64,000 nucleotides of DNA from Ardenticatenaceae bacterium (GTDB taxonomy: Bacteria; Chloroflexota; Anaerolineae; Promineifilales; Promineifilaceae): positions 1,674,001 to 1,738,000 of the forward strand of contig JACKCB010000002.1 of NCBI GenBank assembly GCA_020634235.1, written 5' to 3'. The notes under the pieces were generated by a model. It was given only the letters and a program-made list of their open reading frames with translations. It did not search any database and was not told where the DNA came from. Shown here piece by piece: positions 7,356 to 16,118 of the stretch. Each line of letters opens with the position of its first letter. The first letter of the stretch is position 1. A program made the translations under genes and the position numbers.

Positions 7356-8999
7356 ATGACCTGTTTGCTATTCCCCGGCCGGCACCTGCTAAACACCGCT
7401 TTTCAGGCCCAGTACCTGCGCAGCATTGTACAGATGCCGCTGGCCGCGCTAGATTTTCTAGCTGCCCCGGCCGGGGACCTGGCCCCCATCAACCAGATCA
7501 TCTTCGCCATTACCTCAGCCAACCAGGCCCACAGCCGCTACAACCCCATTCCCCTGCACGTGCGGGCCATTGGCGTAGACCGCTTCGCCCGCCCCTTCGA
7601 GATGACCTTCGGCATCAGCTACCGCATCATCGCCATCCCCCACTACCAGCCCACCCCCCGCTTTGCCCGCTACACCCTGCGCGAAATCCAGGAGCAGACG
7701 GAAGGCAACCTGACCCTGACGCCGGCCAACTGCGTGGTGCTGTGCTCCACGCCGGCGGTCATCGAGCAGTACCGCGCACTAGGCTTCGCCATCCTGCCGG
7801 CCGAATTGGGCCAGCCCGGCACGGCCACGCCCAACGATCTGCTGCAAAAGCTGGTAGCCACCGGTGAAAACTGGTTTACCGATCGCGAACTACGCCAGGC
7901 ACTCAGCCCGGCCACTTTTGACCTGTGGCAAGATTTCCCGGACATCCCGCGGCGCATTCTGCGGCTGTGGCGCGACCCGCTGCTCAATGACGAAGGCAGC
8001 CTGACCGGCGACCGGGATTACGCCAGCTACGCTTTTGGCATGAGCAACAACGAGATCATCACCGTGAAGTATAATGATATCCAGGCCGCCATTGTGCCGG
8101 GCAAAATTGTGGACGAGGGGTGCGGTGATGGGGCGCTGCTGGTGCCCATTGCCCGCGACTTTCCCGACTCCGACCTGATTGGCATTGAGATTACGGGCGA
8201 GTTCATGGCCCGGGCGCAAGAGCGGCAGCGGGCCGGCCACTTTGGCGGCAGCTATGTCCACTTTCACCAGCGCAACATCACCCAACAGATTTTTGAGCCG
8301 AACGCCATCGACACCACCATCTGTAATTCGACGGTGCATGAGTTGTGGTCGTATGGTGACCGGCAGGCCACGGTAGCCGCCTATCTGGCCAACAAGTTTG
8401 CCCAAACCCGGCCGGGGGGCCGCCTGATCATCCGCGACGTGGTGGGGCCGCCCGGCAAAGCGCAAGAGGTAGCCATGCGCCTCAATGACCAGGATGGCGT
8501 GAACGACGACATCTTCGCTGAGTTTGCCGACCCTGGCCACCTGGCGGCCCACCTGGCCGGCCTGAGCACCTATGCCCGCTTCCAGCGCTTTGCCCGCGAT
8601 TTCCTGGCCGAGGCGCGGGCGACCGGCCGGCGCGGCCCGGAAACGGCCATCCGCTTCCGCGAAGCGCGCCTGCAGGGCGAGCTGTACATCCTCCTGGCCC
8701 TGAAGGATGCGGTGGAGTTCATGACCAAGAAGGATTACGTGAACAACTGGGCCAGCGAAATGCATGAGGAGTTCGCCTTTTGGGACTTTGCCGAGTGGCA
8801 GCAGGCGCTGCGGGCAGCCGGCTTCCGCATTGTGGCCGATGGCGACCGGCCGGCGTGCGGCTCCCGCGTTTACAGCAGCCAGTGGATTGTGGACCACCGC
8901 TGGCAGGGCAAAGTGGCCCTGTTCCAGCCGGCGGGCGACCAACTGCTGCCCCTGCCCTACCCGCCGACAAACATTGTGCTGGTCGGCGAAAAGAGTTAG
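7356..8999 (+). CDS. SAM-dependent methyltransferase with an extra N-terminal domain
   Basis: 547 residues. The C-terminal half holds a class I methyltransferase: motif I is IVDEGCGDGALLVPIA (about residues 249-264), the acidic end of strand 2 is IGIEIT, and GGRLIIRDVVGP is the motif-IV region. The N-terminal 200 residues (FPGRHLLNTAFQAQYLRSIV, YNPIPLHVRAIGVDRFARPFE) form a separate domain that I cannot place confidently; the HLL...FQ...YL pattern is faintly like a nucleotidylyltransferase. The substrate is unknown. The final 40 residues repeat the YSSQWIVDHRW type of pattern expected for substrate binding. It stands alone, followed by an MFS gene 44 bases on. Confidence 0.75.
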   Translation: MTCLLFPGRHLLNTAFQAQYLRSIVQMPLAALDFLAAPAGDLAPINQIIFAITSANQAHSRYNPIPLHVRAIGVDRFARPFEMTFGISYRIIAIPHYQPTPRFARYTLREIQEQTEGNLTLTPANCVVLCSTPAVIEQYRALGFAILPAELGQPGTATPNDLLQKLVATGENWFTDRELRQALSPATFDLWQDFPDIPRRILRLWRDPLLNDEGSLTGDRDYASYAFGMSNNEIITVKYNDIQAAIVPGKIVDEGCGDGALLVPIARDFPDSDLIGIEITGEFMARAQERQRAGHFGGSYVHFHQRNITQQIFEPNAIDTTICNSTVHELWSYGDRQATVAAYLANKFAQTRPGGRLIIRDVVGPPGKAQEVAMRLNDQDGVNDDIFAEFADPGHLAAHLAGLSTYARFQRFARDFLAEARATGRRGPETAIRFREARLQGELYILLALKDAVEFMTKKDYVNNWASEMHEEFAFWDFAEWQQALRAAGFRIVADGDRPACGSRVYSSQWIVDHRWQGKVALFQPAGDQLLPLPYPPTNIVLVGEKS

Positions 9000-9043
9000 C
9001 CAATGTATTGGCTTTCCGGCTAACCCGCTTCAAGGAAAAGCAT

Positions 9044-10228
9044 ATGACACAGACGACAATTTCCCCGGCCGGGCGGCAAGCCGCGCTGGCCCGCACCGGG
9101 GCTTATTATACAGCTTTCATCGCCCTGGGATTGGTCATGTCCTCGCTGGGGCCAACCTTGCCCGGGCTGGCCCAGAATGTGGGTGTGCCGTTGGGGCAGA
9201 TCAGCCTGTTGTTCACGGCGCGCTCGTTGGGGGCGCTCATCGGTTCCTCGTCCATCAGCGGCTGGTTGTATGATCACCGGCCGGGTAACCCCGTGCTGGC
9301 CGTGACCCTGCTGACCATGGGGCTGCTCATGGCTGGTGTGCCCCTGGCGGGCTGGCTGCCGGTGCTGATCCTGCTGATGTTCGGCCTGGGACTGGCCGAG
9401 GCTACCCTGGATGTGGGTGGCAACACGCTGCTGATGTGGACCCACGGCGAGAAGGTGGGGCCGTTTATGAATGGGCTGCACTTCTTCTTTGGCGTGGGGG
9501 CGTTCCTGGCTCCGATTGTGGTGGCCCAAATGCTGCTGCTCACCAACGACATTCGCGGCGCTTACTGGCTGCTGGCCCTCTTTTTGCTGCCGGTAGCCCT
9601 GGTAATCGGGCGGCTGCCCAGCCCGGCCGGGGTGGCGACCAGCACGGCAGATGAGGGGGTCCCGGCCCGGCCGGGGAGTGTCCGGCTTGTCTTCCTGGTG
9701 GCCCTCTTCTTTTTGCTTTACGTAGGGGCGGAGGTTAGCTTTGGCGGTTGGGTGTACAGTTACGCCCTGGCTCTGGAACTGGGCACTGCCGCTTCCGCGG
9801 CCTACCTCACCTCCGCTTTCTGGGGTGCGCTGACTGTTGGCCGGCTGCTCTCCATCCCCATCGCCGGCCATTTCCGGCCACGCACCATCCTGCTGGTCGA
9901 TCTGTTGGGCTGCCTGGCCAGCCTGGGGTTGATTTTGTCCCGGCCGGGGTCGGTGGCGGCGTTGTGGGTGGGCACGGCCGGGTTGGGGCTGTTCATGGCC
10001 TCGGTCTTTCCCACCACCCTGGCCTTTGCCGAGCGGCGCATGACCATCACCGGCCGGGTCACCGGCCGCTTCTTCATTGGCGCTTCCCTGGGCGGCATGA
10101 GCCTGCCCTGGCTGGCCGGCCAGTTGTTCGAGCGCGTCGGTCCCCAGGCTACCATGTGGGCCATCCTGGCAAATTTGCTGGTGGCCTGCGTCGTGTTCGT
10201 GCTGCTCATGACCGCTTCCCGGCACTAG
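9044..10228 (+). CDS. MFS transporter
   Basis: 394 residues with about 12 hydrophobic spans and the two-half layout of the major facilitator superfamily. The loop 2-3 motif is recognisable (GWLYDHRPGNPVLAV). NTLLMW and MNGLHFFFGVGAFLAPI resemble the fucose-permease-like branch, so a sugar or small organic solute is plausible, but the substrate cannot be assigned. The ATG at 9044 is preceded by AAGGAAAAG; a longer open frame upstream overlaps the methyltransferase and has no membrane character. Three CCCGGCCGGG copies lie inside the gene (9622, 9666, 9939), two of them in the central cytoplasmic loop. Confidence 0.88.
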   Translation: MTQTTISPAGRQAALARTGAYYTAFIALGLVMSSLGPTLPGLAQNVGVPLGQISLLFTARSLGALIGSSSISGWLYDHRPGNPVLAVTLLTMGLLMAGVPLAGWLPVLILLMFGLGLAEATLDVGGNTLLMWTHGEKVGPFMNGLHFFFGVGAFLAPIVVAQMLLLTNDIRGAYWLLALFLLPVALVIGRLPSPAGVATSTADEGVPARPGSVRLVFLVALFFLLYVGAEVSFGGWVYSYALALELGTAASAAYLTSAFWGALTVGRLLSIPIAGHFRPRTILLVDLLGCLASLGLILSRPGSVAALWVGTAGLGLFMASVFPTTLAFAERRMTITGRVTGRFFIGASLGGMSLPWLAGQLFERVGPQATMWAILANLLVACVVFVLLMTASRH

Positions 10229-10249
10229 AATAGAAATGGAGCACCCAAA

Positions 10250-11932
10250 ATGACCGACAACAAAATCATCTACTCCATGATCGGCGTGGGCAAAATCATC
10301 CCACCCAACAAACAGATCCTCAAAGACATCTCCCTCTCCTACTTTTACGGGGCTAAGATCGGGGTCATTGGCCCCAATGGCTCCGGCAAAAGCACCCTGC
10401 TGCGCATTATGGCCGGCTTAGATCCCCAGCACCTGGGCGAAACAGTGATGTCGCCCGGCTACACCATTGGCTACCTGGAGCAGGAGCCGCTGATAGACGA
10501 GCGCAAGACGGTGCGCGAAGTGGTGGAAGAAGGGGTGCAGGAGATTGTCGATACCCTGCGCGAATTCGATGCGATCAACGCCCGCTTCAGCGATCCGCTG
10601 TCGGCCGAGGAAATGGACGCCCTCATCGAACGGCAAGGGCGGGTACAGGACAAGCTGGACCACCTGAATGCCTGGGACCTGGACAGCCGGCTGGAACTGG
10701 CCATGGATGCGCTGCGCTGCCCGCCGGGCGACATGCCGGTGAATGTCCTTTCTGGCGGCGAGCGGCGGCGGGTGGGCTTGTGCCGCCTGCTGCTTAAGGA
10801 GCCAGATATCCTGCTGCTGGATGAGCCAACGAACCACCTGGATGCCGAGTCGGTGGCCTGGCTGGAGCGCCACCTGCAAAACTACAGCGGCACGGTCATC
10901 GCCATTACCCATGACCGCTACTTCCTGGACAACGTGGCCGGGTGGATTCTGGAACTGGACCGCGGCCGGGGGATTCCCTGGAAGGGTAATTACTCCTCCT
11001 GGCTGGAGCAGCGGCAGGCGCGCCTGGCGCGCGAGGAGAAGGCGGAGGGACAGCGGCAGAAGACGTTGCAGCAAGAGCTGGAATGGGTGCGCCTGACCCC
11101 CAAGGCCAAACAGGCCAAGAGCAAGGCGCGCATCACGGCCTATAACCGCCTGCTGGAGCAAGATTCGGATCGAGTCCGCGAGATGCTGGAGATTTACATT
11201 CCGCCGGGGCCGCGCCTGGGGGATGTGGTTGTCCGGGCCGAGGCTGTGGCTAAGGGGTATGGTGACCGGCTGTTGGTGGAGAATATGAGCTTTGACCTCC
11301 CGGCCGGGGCCATTGTCGGCGTTATTGGGGCCAATGGGGCCGGTAAAACCACCCTCTTCCGCATGATCGTCGGCCAGGAACAACCCGACAGCGGCTACCT
11401 GACCGTTGGCGAATCGGTGAAGCTGGCCTACGTAGACCAGAGCCGCGACGATCTGGCACCCGACCTGACCGTCTGGGAGTCCATCTCTGGCGGCGAGGAT
11501 CGCTTACAGTTGGGCGACCGCTCCGTTAACTCCCGCGCCTACGTGGCCCGCTTTAACTTTGGCGGGGCCGACCAGCAGAAAAAGGTGGGCAGCCTGTCCG
11601 GCGGTGAGCGCAACCGTGTTCACCTGGCACGCATATTGAAGTCGGGGGCCAACCTGCTGCTGCTGGACGAGCCGACCAACGACCTGGATGTGCACACCCT
11701 GCGCGCCCTGGAAGAGGCGCTCATCAACTTTGGCGGTTCGGCCATCATCATCTCCCATGACCGCTGGTTCTTGGACCGGGTGGCCACCCACACGCTGGCC
11801 TTTGAAGGAGACAGCCAAACCTACTGGTATCCTGGCAGTTACAGCGAGTACGAGGAAGACCGCCAACAGCGGCTGGGGGCGGCCGCCGACCGGCCGCACC
11901 GGCTGACCTATCGCAAGCTGCGACGGGCGTGA
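10250..11932 (+). CDS. ettA: ABC-F protein EttA (translational throttle ATPase)
   Basis: 560 residues with two ABC domains. Domain 1 has Walker A GPNGSGKST (about residue 42), signature LSGGERRRV and Walker B LLLDEPTNHLD. Domain 2 has GANGAGKTT, LSGGERNRV and LLLDEPTNDLD. The inter-domain linker includes the WVRLTPKAKQAKSKAR segment typical of EttA. EttA binds the ribosomal E site and gates the first steps of elongation according to ADP/ATP ratio. There are no membrane spans. GGAG precedes the ATG. Assignment to EttA rather than another ABC-F rests on length and linker. Confidence 0.93.
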   Translation: MTDNKIIYSMIGVGKIIPPNKQILKDISLSYFYGAKIGVIGPNGSGKSTLLRIMAGLDPQHLGETVMSPGYTIGYLEQEPLIDERKTVREVVEEGVQEIVDTLREFDAINARFSDPLSAEEMDALIERQGRVQDKLDHLNAWDLDSRLELAMDALRCPPGDMPVNVLSGGERRRVGLCRLLLKEPDILLLDEPTNHLDAESVAWLERHLQNYSGTVIAITHDRYFLDNVAGWILELDRGRGIPWKGNYSSWLEQRQARLAREEKAEGQRQKTLQQELEWVRLTPKAKQAKSKARITAYNRLLEQDSDRVREMLEIYIPPGPRLGDVVVRAEAVAKGYGDRLLVENMSFDLPAGAIVGVIGANGAGKTTLFRMIVGQEQPDSGYLTVGESVKLAYVDQSRDDLAPDLTVWESISGGEDRLQLGDRSVNSRAYVARFNFGGADQQKKVGSLSGGERNRVHLARILKSGANLLLLDEPTNDLDVHTLRALEEALINFGGSAIIISHDRWFLDRVATHTLAFEGDSQTYWYPGSYSEYEEDRQQRLGAAADRPHRLTYRKLRRA

Positions 11933-12016
11933 CCGCCCATATTCCCGGCCTGATGGCCACGCCGACGGAAGATGGCGTTTGTGAGCTGCCGAGTCTATTC
12001 CTTCATGGCTGAGGGT

Positions 12017-12661
12017 TTACTGGCGGCTAGAGGCCTGCTGCCAGAAGTAGGCCGCAAACAGGGCCATCCCCAGCAGCAAGAAGAGGCCGCGCAGGTCGGT
12101 GAGGCCAGGCCAGGCAATGCTCAGCACGCCCACCAGCGGAAAGAGCAGCATCAGGCCGGCCACAACCCAACTGAGGCGTGTGTTGCGGGGCAGCACCAGG
12201 CCGTAGGCGTAGAGGGTGGTGAAGGACGCGGCCCACTTCAGATAGGAGAGCATGAAGATGAGCGTCAACGGCGGGTCGGGCAAGGGGGTGGCCTGGCGGG
12301 CCAGCAGGGCGTAGGTGATGAAGAAGCCGTTTTCGGTGGCGTCGAACAGGGCGGTGAGGATGCCCGCGCCAAAGCCGACCAGGGCCAGGGGGCGCACCCG
12401 GCCGGGCATCACCCCATACAGCGCGGCAAACACCATCAGGTAGCTCATAACAAACAGCGAGTCGGCGGCAAAGAAGCGCAGCATCTGGTCCGGGTAGGCA
12501 GTGATTGGCCGCACAAAGTCGGCCAGCGCCGTGGGCGGATAGCTGGGCTGCCAGGTTACCTCCCCGGCCGGGAGGGGCACACCAAACCCCATCATCAGCG
12601 CTGCCAAAAAAGCCACCAGCGCGGCAATCATGCCGGCGTACAACAATGTCTTGTTTTCCAT
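12017..12661 (-). CDS. Multi-pass membrane protein of unknown function
   Basis: 214 residues with six to seven hydrophobic spans: residues about 7-28, 65-85, 92-115, 135-155, 160-180 and 185-205. There are no recognisable catalytic motifs. The hydrophilic part between spans 1 and 2 (WQPSYPPTALADFVRPITAYPDQ) probably faces outside. The ATG at 12661 sits beside the DnaA-box-like cluster, and the gene is divergent from the histidine kinase, so both may be controlled from that region. I do not recognise the family. Confidence 0.7.
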   Translation of the reverse strand: MENKTLLYAGMIAALVAFLAALMMGFGVPLPAGEVTWQPSYPPTALADFVRPITAYPDQMLRFFAADSLFVMSYLMVFAALYGVMPGRVRPLALVGFGAGILTALFDATENGFFITYALLARQATPLPDPPLTLIFMLSYLKWAASFTTLYAYGLVLPRNTRLSWVVAGLMLLFPLVGVLSIAWPGLTDLRGLFLLLGMALFAAYFWQQASSRQ

Positions 12662-12704
12662 TTTTCCCTCCGCTGCCAGCCGTGCACCAGCCGTTTGCCG
12701 CCAG

Positions 12705-12912
12705 TTATCCGGCGTTATCCCCAGTTTTCAGGCCCTCATGCACCGGCTTTTCAACTATTATCCACAGGAAGATGCCCCAAAGATAGCTCTTTTCCACAGC
12801 TTATCCACCACTGCCCTCGATAATAGACCGCCTGGCGGACCAGTCTCCTCTGGTAGACGGCTGCCGGGGATAGTGACTTGCCTGAATTTTAGGGGCTGAC
12901 ACGTTATCCACA
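12705..12912 (+). promoter_or_regulatory. Cluster of DnaA-box-like sites
   Basis: In this 304-base gap there are two perfect TTATCCACA boxes (12758-12766 and 12904-12912) and near matches at 12715 (TTATCCCCA), 12790 (TTTTCCACA) and 12801 (TTATCCACC), plus a weaker TTATCC at 12705. All are on the + strand. Start-to-start distances of 10, 43, 32, 11 and 103 bases are near multiples of the helical repeat. An AT-richer stretch follows (12913-12945). The region could be a replication origin, a DnaA-titration site or a DnaA-regulated promoter for the histidine kinase; no dnaA, dnaN or gyr gene is nearby. Confidence 0.55.
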
Positions 12913-12965
12913 GTTTACACTTTCCTAACAATTCCTGCATCATTTCCCGGCCGGGCTCTGGTACA

Positions 12966-14441
12966 ATGGCAGCTATGTTGCGACGATTACAGGACCGGCT
13001 GCTGCTTTCCTACTTCCTGGTTATCGCCACCATCTTGTTGGCGATCAGCCTGCTGCTGCCCATCATCATCAACCAGTTCCGCAGCCGGCTGGCCGTTGGC
13101 CAACTACAGCTCATTGGCCGCGTGGCCGAGCTGGAGGCCGGCCGGCTGCTGCGCAGCGGGGCCGACATGCTGGCCGTGCAGCGCACCATGGGCCTTATTG
13201 CTGACTCCCAGGGTGTGCGCTTGCTGTTGGTTAACCCGGAAACGCAGCGCATTGTGTACGATAGCCAGCCTAACAGCGGTTGGGTAGGTCAGGACCTGTC
13301 GCAGATGGGCCAGTTGACGCGCCTGAGTGCCCGCAGCCAGGCGGATGGCCTGCCCAGTGGTCGTTTCCGAACGACCGACGGCGCGTTGTGGGATATTCAC
13401 ACCCAGCCGCTGAACCCGGCCGGGGCGCGCTCCCTGCTGCTCATCACCGGCCGGCCGGCGGATGGGGCCTTGTTGGCCATTACCGGTAACCTGCTCACCC
13501 CTCTGGTGCTCACCGGCCTGCTGGCCCTGATCCCGGCCGGGCTGCTGGCCTACTTCATCGCCCGCTCCGTCTCCCGCCCGCTGCAGCAGATGGCCACGGC
13601 GGCCGAGGCCATTGCCGATGGCCACCTGGACCAACAACTGTCGCCGGAAGGGCCAGACGAAGTGCGCCGCCTGGCCGAGGCGTTCAACTACATGAGCCAG
13701 CAAGTAGCGGCCGGGCAGCAGGTGCAGCGCGAATTCCTGAGCAACGTTTCACACGAATTGAAGACACCGCTCACCTCCATCCAGGGGTACAGCCAGGCGC
13801 TGTTGGATGGCGTGGCCGAGGAGCCGGCGGCGCGCACCCATGCGGCGCAAATCATTCACGATGAAGCGGGGCGCATGGCCCGTTTGGTGCAGGAGCTGCT
13901 GGACCTGGCCCGCCTTGAGTCGGGGCGGCTGAAGCTGAACCTGGAGCCGGTTGATTTGGGTGATTTGCTGACCGACGTGCAGCGTAATTTGCTGGTGCAG
14001 GCGCAGCAGCGCCGGGTGCAGTTAACGTTGGAGAAGCAGCCGGTGCCGCCGCTGGTGGGCGATCGGGACCGGCTGGTACAGGTGTTTACGAATCTGGTGG
14101 ATAATGGGTTGGCCTACACCCCGGCCGGGGGACGGGTGCACATTGGGCTGCGGCTCCACAGCCCATCCGCGGTGGAAGTGACGGTGCAGGACACAGGGCC
14201 GGGGATTCCCCCGGAGGAGCGATCGCGTATCTTCGAGCGCTTTTACCAGGCGGAGAAGGCGCGGGCGCGCTCGTTGTCGCGCAGCGGGTATGGATTGGGG
14301 TTGTCGATTACGCGGGAACTGGTAGAAGCGCACCACGGGCGGATTGAGGTGCGCAGCGAAGTGGGGCGGGGAACATTGTTTCTGGTGCGCCTGCCGCTAA
14401 CACAGGACCCGGCCGGGTCTACAGCGGTGCGCCGCCATTAA
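12966..14441 (+). CDS. Membrane sensor histidine kinase
   Basis: 491 residues. Span 1 (about 13-35) and span 2 (about 175-200) bracket an extracytoplasmic sensor domain. A HAMP domain follows (ARSVSRPLQQMATAAEAIADG), then HisKA with the phosphorylated histidine in SNVSHELKTPLTSIQGY, and HATPase_c (N box NLVDNGLAYTPAGG, G1 DTGPGIPPEE, G2 SGYGLGLSI). It is an EnvZ/PhoR-type kinase whose response regulator is not adjacent; the regulators at 1633-2319 and 15107-15835 are candidates. The start could be ATG 12966 or 12975; neither has a clear ribosome site. It lies directly downstream of the DnaA-box-like cluster. Confidence 0.92.
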   Translation: MAAMLRRLQDRLLLSYFLVIATILLAISLLLPIIINQFRSRLAVGQLQLIGRVAELEAGRLLRSGADMLAVQRTMGLIADSQGVRLLLVNPETQRIVYDSQPNSGWVGQDLSQMGQLTRLSARSQADGLPSGRFRTTDGALWDIHTQPLNPAGARSLLLITGRPADGALLAITGNLLTPLVLTGLLALIPAGLLAYFIARSVSRPLQQMATAAEAIADGHLDQQLSPEGPDEVRRLAEAFNYMSQQVAAGQQVQREFLSNVSHELKTPLTSIQGYSQALLDGVAEEPAARTHAAQIIHDEAGRMARLVQELLDLARLESGRLKLNLEPVDLGDLLTDVQRNLLVQAQQRRVQLTLEKQPVPPLVGDRDRLVQVFTNLVDNGLAYTPAGGRVHIGLRLHSPSAVEVTVQDTGPGIPPEERSRIFERFYQAEKARARSLSRSGYGLGLSITRELVEAHHGRIEVRSEVGRGTLFLVRLPLTQDPAGSTAVRRH

Positions 14442-15063
14442 CTGGCGGCACGGCGCGCAGCCTCTCCATGAACTCGCTGAGCATCATGGCCGTAGCCCCC
14501 CACACTTTGTGCGGCCCCACCTGGTAGAAGGGCACCTCCACGGCCATACCGCGCAGCTCCCACTGCTCGGATTGCTGCGTGGCCGGGTCTAACAGGTGGG
14601 CCAGGGGCACTTCCAAAATCTCGGCGACTTCGGCCGGGTCGGGATGCATGGTTACGGGCTGGCTGTGCCAACCTACAAACGGGTGGACCTCGAAATCGGA
14701 TGGGGGAATGTAGAGGGTGGTCAATTGTCCCAGCAGACGCACCCCGGCCGGGGGAATGCCCACTTCTTCATGTGTTTCGCGCAGGGCGGTGGTGGCCAGG
14801 CTCTCCTGCGCTTCCCGTCGCCCGCCGGGGAAGGAGATCTGGCCGGCGTGGGATTGCAGATTCTCGCGCCGCCGGGTGAGTACTACGTGCCAGGCGTTGT
14901 TCTTGCAGTAGAGCAGCAATAGAACGGCTCCCTGGCGGGGTTGACCGGGTGTCCCGGCCGGGCGGCGGGTGACGCGCGCGGTGGGCATCAGGCGGGCGTG
15001 GGCCGCCGCACTGTCAAACTGCGGCAACTGCAAGGCGTGTTCAATATCGACCAGGGTGATCAT
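14419..15063 (-). CDS. Nudix hydrolase (CoA pyrophosphatase-like)
   Basis: 214 residues. The Nudix box GGRREAQESLATTALRETHEEVGI (about residues 95-118) keeps the metal-binding EExxE pattern REtHEEvG. The preceding RRRENLQSHAGQISFPGG matches the extra motif of the YeaB/NudL branch that cleaves coenzyme A, so CoA or a derivative is the likely substrate. The ATG at 15063 is chosen; a longer frame from 15168 would read through a 12-base tandem repeat and overlap the upstream response regulator. The 3' end overlaps the histidine kinase gene on the other strand by 23 bases. Confidence 0.87.
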   Translation of the reverse strand: MITLVDIEHALQLPQFDSAAAHARLMPTARVTRRPAGTPGQPRQGAVLLLLYCKNNAWHVVLTRRRENLQSHAGQISFPGGRREAQESLATTALRETHEEVGIPPAGVRLLGQLTTLYIPPSDFEVHPFVGWHSQPVTMHPDPAEVAEILEVPLAHLLDPATQQSEQWELRGMAVEVPFYQVGPHKVWGATAMMLSEFMERLRAVPPVNGGAPL

Positions 15064-15068
15064 TGGCA

Positions 15069-15128
15069 GCTTATGGCTGTGCTTATGGCTGTGCTTATGG
15101 CTCTGCTTATGGCTCTGCGTATGGTTGG
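15069..15128. repeat. Five tandem 12-base units
   Basis: The unit GCTTATGGCTGT occurs at 15069 and 15081, with GCTTATGGCTCT at 15093 and 15105 and a degenerate copy at 15117. It covers the last codons of the response regulator and the leader of the Nudix gene, both leftward. If the Nudix gene began further upstream, the repeat would encode a His/Ser/Lys-rich stretch. Copy number may vary between strains. Confidence 0.8.
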
Positions 15129-15835
15129 AACAGGTAACCCACGCCCCGTTCGGAGATGATGTATTCATGGGCCAGGGTGTGGCGCAGCAGCTTGCGCAGT
15201 TTGCTGCGCAGCCGGTGTACGTGCACGTGCAGGCGATCGTCGTAGGCGATTTCGCGCGGCCACATGCGGCGCAGCAAATAGTCGGTGGTCACGACCTCGC
15301 CCGGTTGGCGCAGCAGGATGTAGAGTAGCTTGGTTTCGGTGGGGGTAAGGGAGACGCTTTTGCCGCCGCGCAGTATGGCCTGGCGCAGCGGGAAATGGAC
15401 TTGTAGTTGGCTGTCGGCCTGGATGGGCGCCCCGGCCGGGAAGGGAAAGACCCCCACACGGCTCAACACACGGCGAATGCGGGCCACCAATTCCGAAGGG
15501 CTGAACGGCTTCAGGACGTAATCTTCGGCATAGTTCTCGATGGCCTCCACAATTTTCGCCTCATCCTCCAGGGCAGTTAACATAATAAGCGGCAGGTCGC
15601 TGTAGCGCAAGACCTGGTCGCTGAAGGCGAAGCCATCCATGCCCGGCGGCATATGATAGTCGACCACCGCCAGGTGGGGCAGCCCGGCCTGCCTGATGTA
15701 CTGTAGACCTGCCTCGGCTGAGGTAACGGTAACCACTTCAAAGCCGGCGGCCTGGAGTGTGTGCTGCAATATCTGCAGGGTTTCTATGCTGTCGTCCAGC
15801 GCCAGGATGCGCTGGGGGATTGCCTTGTCTTGCAT
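15107..15835 (-). CDS. Response regulator with winged-helix DNA-binding domain
   Basis: 242 residues. The receiver domain has the acidic pair in ILALDDS, the phospho-acceptor Asp in LAVVDYHMPPG, the Thr in MLTALEDE and the Lys in YVLKPFSP. The C-terminal winged helix has LTPTETKLLYILLRQPGEVVT and DRLHVHVHRLRSKLRK, then ERGVGYLFQ. The start is ATG 15835. The stop falls inside the 12-base tandem repeat. It precedes the Nudix gene in the same direction and could be co-transcribed with it. The partner kinase may be the convergent 12966-14441 gene, by proximity only. Confidence 0.92.
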   Translation of the reverse strand: MQDKAIPQRILALDDSIETLQILQHTLQAAGFEVVTVTSAEAGLQYIRQAGLPHLAVVDYHMPPGMDGFAFSDQVLRYSDLPLIMLTALEDEAKIVEAIENYAEDYVLKPFSPSELVARIRRVLSRVGVFPFPAGAPIQADSQLQVHFPLRQAILRGGKSVSLTPTETKLLYILLRQPGEVVTTDYLLRRMWPREIAYDDRLHVHVHRLRSKLRKLLRHTLAHEYIISERGVGYLFQPYAEP

Positions 15836-16118
15836 GCAGAACCTGTTGCCCGGCCGGGCGACCCAACAATTGCCGCCCGGCGATTACGTGGCCGGCCAGG
15901 AAAAGCATCTGCCTTCCTGATGCGTCCGGACCCCGGCCGGGCGCATGCTTCTGGGCGACTCAGCCAGATATTCTACCACATTTCAGTTGCCAGGCGGCTC
16001 CTATGGGACGAACAGCCTATCCACCGGCCAGGCGACAAGCTGGCCGGCGGATAGGCTAGCCGGCTGACCCACTAAATTATGGGCGAATCCCGTTTGGGCG
16101 TGGTAAACTGTGGCCCGT
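15836..16118. other. Divergent intergenic region with two iterated palindromes
   Basis: This gap lies between the leftward response regulator and rightward comEC and should hold both promoters. It carries two CCCGGCCGGG copies (15849-15858 and 15932-15941). Each is extended by matching flanks: GTTGCCCGGCCGGGCGAC around the first, and an ATGCG...CGCAT pair around the second. I see no convincing -35/-10 pair and no coding frame. Confidence 0.5.

Noticed and set aside
8780..9043. N-terminal extension of the MFS transporter
   Set aside because: It overlaps the methyltransferase gene, has no membrane character, and a ribosome site precedes the ATG at 9044.
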